From: an uncultured Tateyamaria sp.
Lineage (GTDB): Bacteria > Pseudomonadota > Alphaproteobacteria > Rhodobacterales > Rhodobacteraceae
Reading direction: 5' to 3'
Length of the DNA stretch: 64,000 bases
Assembly (NCBI RefSeq): GCF_947503705.1
Contig: NZ_CANNES010000001.1
Span: 998,501 to 1,062,500, forward strand
Made by a program: the position numbers and the translations under genes. Every line of letters starts with the position of its first letter. Position 1 is the stretch's first letter. Positions 46,657 through 53,832 of the stretch are shown here, one piece after another. A model generated the notes under the pieces. The model searched no databases. It saw nothing but the letters and a program-made list of their open reading frames with translations, and had not been told where the DNA came from.

Positions 46657-47000
46657 AGCGTCACGCTGACTAGCGTCAAAAGGTGCAAAAGGCTCACCCC
46701 GATATTGGTTTTCACCACGACACTCTGCAGGCCGACCGCCGGGATGGTGAAGCATTTGTAGATGATTTGAAGTGGCAGAAGGGTCTGGGCAATCTGCCGT
46801 GCAAAGTCACCATACCCTGCCGCGATACAAAACAGACTGAAAAGGCTGATCAGCCCGATGGTGCCATAGATACAGGCCAAGATGCGTCGCGCGTCGCTGG
46901 GCGGGCCAAAGGCTGCGTCCATCGCATCCGATCTGCGCAGCATCGGCATCACCAGCGGAAACGCGATAAGACAATTGGCGAGGAAGGACAGGGCGATCAT
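46653..47000 (-). CDS. Small multispan membrane protein of unknown function
   Basis: The 115-residue product has about four hydrophobic segments (residues 2-20, 42-62, 70-88, 92-112), preceded by AAGGGAAAG as a ribosome binding site. The same frame extends far upstream through the antisense strand of the quinone oxidoreductase genes; that extension is not credible. Function unknown. Confidence 0.7.
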   Translation of the reverse strand: MIALSFLANCLIAFPLVMPMLRRSDAMDAAFGPPSDARRILACIYGTIGLISLFSLFCIAAGYGDFARQIAQTLLPLQIIYKCFTIPAVGLQSVVVKTNIGVSLLHLLTLVSVTL

Positions 47001-47072
47001 GGGCTTTCCCTTGCAGAGGTTTTCAGGCGGCGCTGTCCTTGATACGCATTGGTCAACAAAAAGGATGACCTG

Positions 47073-48059
47073 ATGACCCAAGAGATGCGCGCGGTTGAAA
47101 TCACGAGCCCCGGTGGCCCCGAAGTCTTGCAATTGGTGACGCGGCCCGTGCCCGAACCGGGTCATGGTGAGGTTGTGATCAAGGTCGCGTACGCGGGCGT
47201 GAATCGCCCTGATGCGCTGCAACGCGCGGGCCTCTATAATCCGCCTCCGGGGGCCAGCGATCTTCCGGGGCTTGAGGCGTCGGGCACAATTGTGGCCTTG
47301 GGAACGGGCGTCAGTGAATGGGCGGTGGGTGATCAAGTCTGTGCATTGTTGCCTGGCGGCGGCTATGCCGAATATGTCGCGACCCCTGCCGCACATTGCC
47401 TGCCCGTTCCGGAAGGCATGGGGCTGAAAGAGGCCGCTTGCCTGCCCGAGACGTTTTTTACCGTCTGGTCGAACGTGTTCAACCGGGGCGGCCTGAAGGG
47501 CGGCGAACGGTTCCTGGTCCATGGCGGGTCCAGTGGAATCGGAACGACAGCGATCCAACTGGCCCATCATTTTGGCGCGCGAGTCTTTGCGACCGCCGGA
47601 TCCGAGGAAAAGTGTCAGGCCTGCCGCGACCTGGGGGCCGAGGTGGCCATCAACTACCGCGACGCCGATTTTGTTGAGGTCCTGCAGGCCGAAGGTGGGG
47701 CCGACCTGATCCTCGACATGGTGGGCGGGCCCTATATTCCGCGCAACCTCAAGGCCTTGGCCGATGATGGGCGGCTGGTGCAGATCGCTTTTCTGCAAGG
47801 GCCAAAGGTCGAGGTCAATTTCGTGCAACTCATGACTCGGCGATTGACCATGACGGGCAGCACCTTGCGCCCGCAATCCGATCTGGCCAAGGCGCGGATC
47901 GCTCAGGACTTGGCAGAGGCCGTTTGGCCCCTGCTGTCTGCGGGCCGCATTGGCCCGGTGATGGATTCCGAGTTTTCGCTGGATGAAGCCGCAAAGGCCC
48001 ATGCCCGGATGGAAAGCTCGGGCCATATCGGCAAGATTGTCTTGCGGGTCGCGGGTTGA
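47073..48059 (+). CDS. NAD(P)H quinone oxidoreductase, PIG3 type
   Basis: The 328-residue zinc-free medium-chain dehydrogenase/reductase has the GroES-like N-terminal domain (VKVAYAGVNRPDALQRAGLYNPPPG) typical of PIG3 and the NADPH-binding FLVHGGSSGIGTTAIQLAHHFGARVFATAGS. It should reduce quinones with NADPH. The ATG at 47073 has AAAAAGGA upstream. A second family member follows 42 bases later, possibly a duplication. Confidence 0.9.
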   Translation: MTQEMRAVEITSPGGPEVLQLVTRPVPEPGHGEVVIKVAYAGVNRPDALQRAGLYNPPPGASDLPGLEASGTIVALGTGVSEWAVGDQVCALLPGGGYAEYVATPAAHCLPVPEGMGLKEAACLPETFFTVWSNVFNRGGLKGGERFLVHGGSSGIGTTAIQLAHHFGARVFATAGSEEKCQACRDLGAEVAINYRDADFVEVLQAEGGADLILDMVGGPYIPRNLKALADDGRLVQIAFLQGPKVEVNFVQLMTRRLTMTGSTLRPQSDLAKARIAQDLAEAVWPLLSAGRIGPVMDSEFSLDEAAKAHARMESSGHIGKIVLRVAG

Positions 48060-48070
48060 GGCGTTTTTTG

Positions 48071-48094
48071 CATATTTTTGGAACAATGAAGGGA
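48071..48094 (+). repeat. Copy of dispersed intergenic motif
   Basis: CATATTTTTGGAACAATGAAGG lies between the two quinone oxidoreductase genes, ending eight bases before the GTG of the second. It is the clearest copy of the motif. Confidence 0.55.
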
Positions 48095-48101
48095 TAGGGG
48101 C

Positions 48102-49076
48102 GTGGCCAAGACGGCAGTGATTGAGGCCCATGGCGGGCCAGAGCAGTTTCAGATCGTGGACCGCGTTGTGGGCGATCCCGGACCGGGCGAGATCCGCATC
48201 GCGCACAAGGCCATCGGATTGAATTTCATCGACGTTTATCAGCGTACTGGCCTCTATCCGATGGAGCTGCCTCATGCGCTGGGCATGGAAGCGGCGGGCG
48301 TGATCGAAGCGATTGGCGAGGGGGTGACTCATCTGGTTGTGGGTGACCGCGCGGCCTATGCCGCCACGCCGCCCGGTGCCTATTGCGAGGCGCGTGTCAT
48401 GCCTGCGGCCCAGGTGGTCAAACTGCCCGATGAGGTGCCCTTCGACGTGGCGGCGGCCATGATGCTCAAGGGGCTGACGACCGAATATCTGTTTCATCGC
48501 ACGACGCCGCTCAGCGCAGGTGATACCGTATTGTTTCAGGCGGCGGCGGGCGGCGTTGGCCTGATTGCCTGCCAATGGGCCAAATCCGAAGGGATCACCC
48601 TGATCGGGACGGCCGGTGGGCCTGAGAAATGCCAATTGGCGTTGGATCACGGGGCCGCACATTGCATCGACTACAAGGCCGAGGATTTTGTGCCCATCGT
48701 GTGTGGTCTGACCCATGGGGCGGGCGTGGATGTGGTGATGGACGCGGTGGGGAAGGATACGTTTGATGGCTCGCTCGACTGCCTCAAACCCTTAGGTATG
48801 TTCATTTCCTTTGGAAACGCGTCTGGGCCGGTACCGCCGCTCAACATCGGCACTCTGGGGCAAAAAGGGTCGCTTAAAATCACGCGTCCCACTTTGTTCA
48901 CCCATATCAGCGACCCGGACATCCTGCGCGCCATGGCGGATCGGCTCTTTGCCAAAGTCATCAGCGGTGACGTGACCCTGCGCATTGATCAACGGTTCAA
49001 GCTGGACGACATCGCTGATGCGCACCGCGCGCTCGAGGCGCGGCAAACCACAGGCTCCACGGTAATCGAGCTTTAG
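48102..49076 (+). CDS. Quinone oxidoreductase, QOR type
   Basis: The 324-residue protein is a zinc-free medium-chain reductase of the E. coli QOR type. It has GLNFIDVYQRTGLYPMELPHALGMEAAGVI and the NADPH-binding VLFQAAAGGVGLIACQWAKSEGITLIGTAG. The start is GTG. It resembles its upstream neighbour only at family level. The stop overlaps that of the convergent RNase T2 gene (TTAG). Confidence 0.92.
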   Translation: MAKTAVIEAHGGPEQFQIVDRVVGDPGPGEIRIAHKAIGLNFIDVYQRTGLYPMELPHALGMEAAGVIEAIGEGVTHLVVGDRAAYAATPPGAYCEARVMPAAQVVKLPDEVPFDVAAAMMLKGLTTEYLFHRTTPLSAGDTVLFQAAAGGVGLIACQWAKSEGITLIGTAGGPEKCQLALDHGAAHCIDYKAEDFVPIVCGLTHGAGVDVVMDAVGKDTFDGSLDCLKPLGMFISFGNASGPVPPLNIGTLGQKGSLKITRPTLFTHISDPDILRAMADRLFAKVISGDVTLRIDQRFKLDDIADAHRALEARQTTGSTVIEL

Positions 49077-49702
49077 CGCACAGGATTAAACAGGGCATCC
49101 CGCGTGGTACAATCGCGCACAACATCCTGCCCGCAGGGCACCGGGTTCAGGTCGCGCGACAGGCAAATGCGTGCCTCCTGGATGTGGCCCGCGCGGCAGG
49201 TAATGGTGACGCCGTCACGCTCCATATCCGGGTTGGATTGCAGGAACGCGTCTTCGACGACCGAAGCGGGGACTTTTACCGTCTTGTCCAGCTTGCGAAA
49301 GACGGGGGGGCGCACCACGCGGTCATAGGCCTCACGGGACAGGGCGAAATAGGCAGGGGCCGACAGACCCGTACAGACCCCATGCTTGCGCCACTGATGC
49401 CAGGCCAGACCTGACGTGCCCATAATATCTGCCATCTCGCCAGTCATGCGGCGCGATGGCGCACGCTCTGCCGTTGGGCAAAAGGATGGGTAACCGCGAT
49501 GAAATTGCGGCCACAGCCCGTGCATGATCCAGCCGTGATCGTGGCGCGCGTCGCATTGATCGGACCCGCGCGCATCGCCTTCATAGGCACACCAATTGGG
49601 TGACCAGCTGAGCGACAGGACGTAATAGTCGAATTCCCCGGCCCGTTCACCTTCGGCCCAGGCGGGCAGGGTCATCATCAACCAGATCAGCAATACGCGC
49701 AT
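49073..49702 (-). CDS. Ribonuclease T2 family protein
   Basis: The 209-residue secreted protein has a signal peptide (about residues 1-16), the first active-site block as MHGLWPQ (His61) and the second as WHQWRKHGVC (His107). In the second block the glutamate common in fungal and plant enzymes is Gln103. RNase T2 enzymes cut RNA through 2',3'-cyclic phosphates in the periplasm. Six or more cysteines suggest disulfides. Activity is likely but the substitution deserves testing. Confidence 0.9.
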   Translation of the reverse strand: MRVLLIWLMMTLPAWAEGERAGEFDYYVLSLSWSPNWCAYEGDARGSDQCDARHDHGWIMHGLWPQFHRGYPSFCPTAERAPSRRMTGEMADIMGTSGLAWHQWRKHGVCTGLSAPAYFALSREAYDRVVRPPVFRKLDKTVKVPASVVEDAFLQSNPDMERDGVTITCRAGHIQEARICLSRDLNPVPCGQDVVRDCTTRDALFNPVR

Positions 49703-49765
49703 TGTGCTTTCCTTTTTGCTCGATCGCCACTATATCGCGTCCAAGTTCCCCCACAACGGAAACCC

Positions 49766-49782
49766 GCCTTGGACGCCAAGGC
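49766..49782. promoter_or_regulatory. Inverted repeat upstream of the TrcR-type gene
   Basis: GCCTTGG-ACG-CCAAGGC is a perfect 7+7 bp inverted repeat 47 bases before the start codon. It may be an operator or a leader hairpin. Confidence 0.35.
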
Positions 49783-49829
49783 CGCCTTAGTCAGGCGACG
49801 GGAAAGATATGCGCGAAGGAGCACGCAAC

Positions 49830-50588
49830 ATGGCAAAACCGATCATGGCCAAGGCCACCGCCGTCTGGCTGGTAGACAACACGACCCTGAGCTTTAAGCA
49901 GATTGCCGACTTTGTCGAAATGCACGAACTTGAAGTGCAAGGCATTGCCGATGGCGACGTCGCCGCAGGCGTCAAAGGTTTTGATCCCATTGCCAACAAC
50001 CAGTTGACGCAAGAGGAAATCGACGCCGCCGAAGCGAACCCGCTGCACAAGCTGAAGCTGAAATACTATGCTGCCGCCGAGGGCGAGGAAAAGCGCCGTG
50101 GCCCGCGCTACACCCCACTGTCCAAGCGTCAAGACCGTCCGGCAGCGATCTATTGGTTGGTGAAATTCCACCCCGAACTGACCGATGGCCAGATCTCCAA
50201 ACTGGTGGGCACAACCAAGCCGACGATCCAGTCGATTCGCGAGCGCACGCACTGGAACATCTCGAACATCCAGCCGGTTGATCCGGTGGCTTTGGGCCTG
50301 ACCAAACAGTCCGAACTCGACGCAGCCGTGCAAAAGGCCGCTGCCAAGAAGGCCGCCGAAGGTGCAGTCATGACCGACGACGAGCGTCGCAAACTGGTCA
50401 GCACCGAGCAAAGCCTTGGCATGGAGGCCGAGCCGAAGATCCCAACGGCCATTGAGGGGCTGGAAACCTTCTCGCTTTCCATGGATGTGGATGATGACGA
50501 CGAGGATGACAAGTCGACCCTGGTCGATGCCGACAGCCTGTTCAACCTGCCCAAAGGTGGCGGTGATGACGAGGACGAACAGCCCTGA
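49830..50588 (+). CDS. TrcR-type cell-cycle transcriptional regulator (DUF1013)
   Basis: The 252-residue protein matches the DUF1013 family, known in alphaproteobacteria as the cell-cycle regulator TrcR. The helix-turn-helix-like core is DRPAAIYWLVKFHPELTDGQISKLVGTTKPTIQSIRERTHWN (about residues 96-137). The N-terminal half is PIMAKATAVWLVDNTTLSFKQIADFVEMHELEVQ, and the tail is strongly acidic (DVDDDDEDDKS and DDEDEQP). It probably binds DNA or RNA polymerase. The ATG at 49830 has AAGGAG upstream. Confidence 0.9.
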   Translation: MAKPIMAKATAVWLVDNTTLSFKQIADFVEMHELEVQGIADGDVAAGVKGFDPIANNQLTQEEIDAAEANPLHKLKLKYYAAAEGEEKRRGPRYTPLSKRQDRPAAIYWLVKFHPELTDGQISKLVGTTKPTIQSIRERTHWNISNIQPVDPVALGLTKQSELDAAVQKAAAKKAAEGAVMTDDERRKLVSTEQSLGMEAEPKIPTAIEGLETFSLSMDVDDDDEDDKSTLVDADSLFNLPKGGGDDEDEQP

Positions 50589-50615
50589 TCTGGGCCGTCT
50601 CAGGCTTTAAGTTTC

Positions 50616-50656
50616 AAACGGGCGCGCCTAGGGTAAGGCGCGCCCGTTTTCGTTTT
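50616..50656 (+). terminator. Rho-independent terminator of the TrcR-type gene
   Basis: AAACGGGCGCGCC and GGCGCGCCCGTTT pair perfectly over 13 bp with an 8-base loop, followed by TTCGTTTTT. Confidence 0.93.
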
Positions 50657-50672
50657 TGCCGAGGTCTTTGAG

Positions 50673-51719
50673 ATGAACCAATACGCTGCTGTCCAGGATG
50701 CGCCTGCTGCCCCAATTCTGTGTGATCTGCGCAGTGACACCGTCACAAGACCCGACGCGGGGATGATGGCGGCGATGGCTGCCGCAGAGGTCGGTGACGA
50801 TGTTTACGGCGAGGATGCCACCGTCAACCGGTTGGAGGCCACCCTGGCCGAGCGTCTGGGCAAAGAGGCTGGGCTGTTCCTCAGCTCAGGCACCCAAAGC
50901 AATCTGGTGGGCATGCTGGCCCATTGCGCGCGCGGCGAAGAGGTTTTGGTCGGGCGTGGATATCACATTTACACCTACGAGGCGGCGGGCGCTTCGGTGC
51001 TGGGTGGCATCGCGTTGGACCCGCTGGAGGTCGCGGCAGATGGAGGGTTGGAGCCTGCGGCGATCACCGCAGCCATCAAGGACGACGATTCGCACCATGC
51101 GATGACCCGACTTTTGGCGCTCGAAAACACGCATAATGGGCAACCCGTGCCCCTGGCGCGGTGCAAGGCGGCGGCAGATGCGGCACGCGCGGCAGGGCTG
51201 TCGGTGCATCTGGACGGGGCGCGATTCTTTAACGCGGTCGAAGCGTTGGGCTGCGCCGAGACAGAGCTGGCAGACCTCTTCGATACGCTGTCTATTTGCA
51301 TGTCCAAAGGGCTGGGGGCGCCGGTGGGGTCGGTTCTGGTTGGTCCTCGCGATCTGATCCAGCGGGCGCGACGTTGGCGCAAGATGTTGGGTGGCGGAAT
51401 GCGGCAGAGCGGTCTGTTGGCGGCGGCAGGGCTCTATGCTCTGGATACGAATGTGGCCCGCCTGGCCGAGGATCGGATGCGCGCCGAGCGGTTGGGGCAG
51501 GCCTTGTCGCAATACGGCACCGTGACCCAAGGCACCAACATGGTCTTTTTTACGCCTGAGGGCGGGGTGACACCTGCTTTGCAACATCATATGGCGGCAC
51601 GGGGCGTCATGCTCAGCGGGGCAGAGGGGACAACGCGGCTTGTTCTGCACAAGGATGTGACGGATGCGGGGCTGCGCACGGCGATGGATGGGTTTGCCTC
51701 GGCCTTTGGCCAAGCTTAG
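50673..51719 (+). CDS. ltaE: Low-specificity L-threonine aldolase
   Basis: The 348-residue PLP enzyme of fold type I cleaves threonine (and often phenylserine) to glycine and an aldehyde. It has the N-terminal [17 protein letters not shown], the [15 protein letters not shown] loop, [22 protein letters not shown] and the cofactor lysine in [12 protein letters not shown] (about residue 212). Its stop overlaps that of the convergent PAS-domain gene. Confidence 0.92.
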   Translation: MNQYAAVQDAPAAPILCDLRSDTVTRPDAGMMAAMAAAEVGDDVYGEDATVNRLEATLAERLGKEAGLFLSSGTQSNLVGMLAHCARGEEVLVGRGYHIYTYEAAGASVLGGIALDPLEVAADGGLEPAAITAAIKDDDSHHAMTRLLALENTHNGQPVPLARCKAAADAARAAGLSVHLDGARFFNAVEALGCAETELADLFDTLSICMSKGLGAPVGSVLVGPRDLIQRARRWRKMLGGGMRQSGLLAAAGLYALDTNVARLAEDRMRAERLGQALSQYGTVTQGTNMVFFTPEGGVTPALQHHMAARGVMLSGAEGTTRLVLHKDVTDAGLRTAMDGFASAFGQA

Positions 51720-52369
51720 CGGCTGGCTGACATTCTCTCTGCGATCATTGTGGCCCAGCGGGCGTTTGTGTCGGCGAGATTGCTGATTTCGGTAGCGACT
51801 ACGGCAAATCCACGCCCTTCGTCGCCGGCGCGCGCCGCCTCGATCCGGGCATTGACAGAGAGCATGGACAACTCGCGCACGGACCGGGCGATATTGTTGG
51901 CCAGGGTCAGGATTTCGGCATTGGCGGCCAGCGCTTCGGCCTGTTGATCCTCTAGCGAGCGGCGCAACTGAAATTCGGCGCTGGCGTCAACCACAAGACC
52001 CTGTAGATAAAGGACATTGCCCGCATCATCAAAGACCGCAGCCCCCCGTTCGCGCACATAGCCGATTTTGCCATCGGGCCGTTCCAGTCGGTAGTCGACA
52101 TCCCAAGGCAGACGCTGTTCGATCGCGGCATCCACGGCGTCGATCATTGGTTGCAAGTCGTCCGGGTTGCACAATGAGGCATAGCTGAGGTCGCGATTGT
52201 GCAGCAATTGCGCTTTGCGGCAGCCGGTGATTTCCTCGACCGAACCCGCAAGGTAGGTCATTGTCACCGCCTCGTCGTTGTCGCAACGATAGGCAAATGA
52301 TTTGGACGCCCCCATGATACTGTCAAACACAGTCACGAGGTCTTCATCTTGAGTGGTCTCTTGCGTCAT
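51716..52369 (-). CDS. PAS-domain protein with truncated MCP signalling tip
   Basis: The 217-residue soluble protein has a PAS domain (about residues 20-130, S-box-like with [14 protein letters not shown] and [19 protein letters not shown]). A short helical stretch follows that matches the tip of methyl-accepting chemotaxis proteins ([29 protein letters not shown]), and the protein ends soon after it. It lacks membrane segments, a HAMP domain and the return helix of the hairpin. No che genes lie nearby. The ATG at 52369 is used; a GTG at 52402 is possible. Confidence 0.8.
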   Translation of the reverse strand: MTQETTQDEDLVTVFDSIMGASKSFAYRCDNDEAVTMTYLAGSVEEITGCRKAQLLHNRDLSYASLCNPDDLQPMIDAVDAAIEQRLPWDVDYRLERPDGKIGYVRERGAAVFDDAGNVLYLQGLVVDASAEFQLRRSLEDQQAEALAANAEILTLANNIARSVRELSMLSVNARIEAARAGDEGRGFAVVATEISNLADTNARWATMIAERMSASR

Positions 52370-52444
52370 GATCGGCCTGTTCACGCGTCTGCTGATCGCC
52401 ACATCTAAGGGCAGAGCGTTACCAAAATCTGACTTTTTAGGGCG

Positions 52445-53038
52445 TCACAGGGATTTGCGTGCGCGCATAGCGGCGGTGATCGTGCCGTCGTCCAGATAAT
52501 CCAGCTCACCGCCGATGGGGACACCTTGGGCAAGCGAGGTCAGAGAGACGTGCCCCTCCAACTGGTCCGCGATGTAATGTGCTGTGGTCTGGCCGTCGAT
52601 GGTTGCGTTGAGGGCCAGGATGACTTCGGTCACGTTTTCTGTGGCCACCCGGTCGATTAGCCGGGGGATGCGCAATTCATCCGGGCCGACGGCATCCAGC
52701 GCCGAAAGCGTGCCGCCCAACACGTGATAGCGGCCCTTGAACGAGCCTGACCGCTCCATCGCCCACAGGTCTGCGACATCCTCGACCACGCACAACTCGC
52801 CATTGGCGCGTTTCTCCGATTGGCAGATATCGCAGATGTCGGACGTGCCCACATTTCCGCAATTCAGACATTCGCGCGCGGTCACGGCCACCGTCTGCAT
52901 CATGTCCGCCAGCGGCGTTAGCAAGAGCGCCCGCTTGCGGATCAGATGCAGCACCGCGCGCCGGGCCGAGCGGGGACCTAAACCCGGCAGCTTGGCCATC
53001 ATCTCGATCAAGGCTTCGATGTCGCGTGTACTGCTCAA
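52445..53038 (-). CDS. recR: Recombination protein RecR
   Basis: The protein acts with RecO/RecF to load RecA on gapped DNA. It has the helix-hairpin-helix region ([17 protein letters not shown]), the four-cysteine zinc finger ([16 protein letters not shown]) and a Toprim domain. I use the TTG at 53038, which has AAGG upstream and gives the normal length of 197 residues. An ATG at 53080 is in frame but lies inside a dispersed intergenic repeat and lacks a ribosome binding site. It is downstream of dnaX and ybaB, the conserved order. Confidence 0.93.
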   Translation of the reverse strand: MSSTRDIEALIEMMAKLPGLGPRSARRAVLHLIRKRALLLTPLADMMQTVAVTARECLNCGNVGTSDICDICQSEKRANGELCVVEDVADLWAMERSGSFKGRYHVLGGTLSALDAVGPDELRIPRLIDRVATENVTEVILALNATIDGQTTAHYIADQLEGHVSLTSLAQGVPIGGELDYLDDGTITAAMRARKSL

Positions 53039-53077
53039 ACCGTTGACCTTGTTGTACGGAAGGGCGCCTCCGGCGGG

Positions 53078-53101
53078 CATATTCGGGGGAACACTGAAGG
53101 G
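53078..53101 (+). repeat. Copy of dispersed intergenic motif
   Basis: CATATTCGGGGGAACACTGAAG lies between ybaB and recR, reading opposite to both genes. Confidence 0.45.
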
Positions 53102-53107
53102 GGCCGT

Positions 53108-53452
53108 TTAGAACGGCAGTTTCATACCTGGGGGCAGGCCCAGCCCTTCAGTCAGCTTGCCCATTTCTTCCTGCGCTCTTTCGGTGGCCTTGGCCTGGGC
53201 GTCCTTTATCGCGGCAAGGATCAGGTCTTCGACCACTTCCTTGTCGTCTCCGTTGAAGATCGACGGGTCAATGTCCAGCGCCGTCAAATCGCCCTTGGCC
53301 GTCGCCGTGGCCTTGACCAGACCTGCGCCGCTTTCTCCGGTCACCATCACGTTTTTCAGGCCGTCTTGCATTTCGGCCATCTTGGTCTGCATTTCCTGAG
53401 CTTTTTTCATCATCCCGGCCATATCGCCGAGCCCGCCTAGTCCTTTGAGCAT
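53108..53452 (-). CDS. ybaB: YbaB/EbfC nucleoid-associated protein
   Basis: The 114-residue DNA-binding protein has the family N-terminus LKGLGGLGDMAGMMKKAQEMQTKMAEMQ and the beta region VKATATAKGDLTALDIDPSIF. It forms dimers that bind and bridge DNA. The ATG at 53452 has GGAG upstream; the open frame further upstream is spurious. It sits between dnaX and recR. Confidence 0.94.
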   Translation of the reverse strand: MLKGLGGLGDMAGMMKKAQEMQTKMAEMQDGLKNVMVTGESGAGLVKATATAKGDLTALDIDPSIFNGDDKEVVEDLILAAIKDAQAKATERAQEEMGKLTEGLGLPPGMKLPF

Positions 53453-53469
53453 TCTGTCATCTCCGAGTG

Positions 53470-53832
53470 TCATGCCCCGCTGTTGCGCGGGGCGGTGTAA
53501 ATGATCGTTGCCACACATATTGCAGCGACGGCCGCGATGAACAAGGTCGGTGAGCCAATGCACCCTTCGGCCATGGCGGGGGTGCGGGTGCCCGTCGGAT
53601 CCAGCATGGTGATGATCGACACCAATCCCGTCCACAGAACGACCACAGCCACACCGCCCCACTGACTGCGGAACCGGAGCGCGAGGAAGGTAAGCCCGAC
53701 CAGCACCAGTGTCAGCGGCGAGGCTGTCAGCATGAACGCCTCGCTCAGAGCACTGGTGGGTGTGCCGTCCCAATCGGGACGCAAGGTGCTGCACACTTCT
53801 GCGCGGGCAGCGCCGGGCAGGGCGGCCAGCAT
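53470..53832 (-). CDS. Membrane protein translationally coupled to dnaX
   Basis: The 120-residue product has an N-terminal signal-like segment (MLAALPGAARAEVCS) and about three hydrophobic spans. Its ATG overlaps the dnaX stop as TGATG, so it is probably translated by reinitiation after dnaX. I do not recognise the family. It lies between dnaX and ybaB, which are adjacent in most bacteria. Confidence 0.72.
   Translation of the reverse strand: MLAALPGAARAEVCSTLRPDWDGTPTSALSEAFMLTASPLTLVLVGLTFLALRFRSQWGGVAVVVLWTGLVSIITMLDPTGTRTPAMAEGCIGSPTLFIAAVAAICVATIIYTAPRNSGA

Noticed and set aside
47001-48716. Long minus-strand frame antisense to both quinone oxidoreductase genes
   Set aside because: Only the last 115 codons (46653-47000) look like a protein; the rest mirrors the plus-strand genes and has no motif or ribosome binding site.
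53039-53080. RecR start at the ATG at 53080
   Set aside because: That ATG is part of the dispersed CATATT motif, has no ribosome binding site, and adds 14 residues not usual in RecR; the TTG at 53038 fits better.
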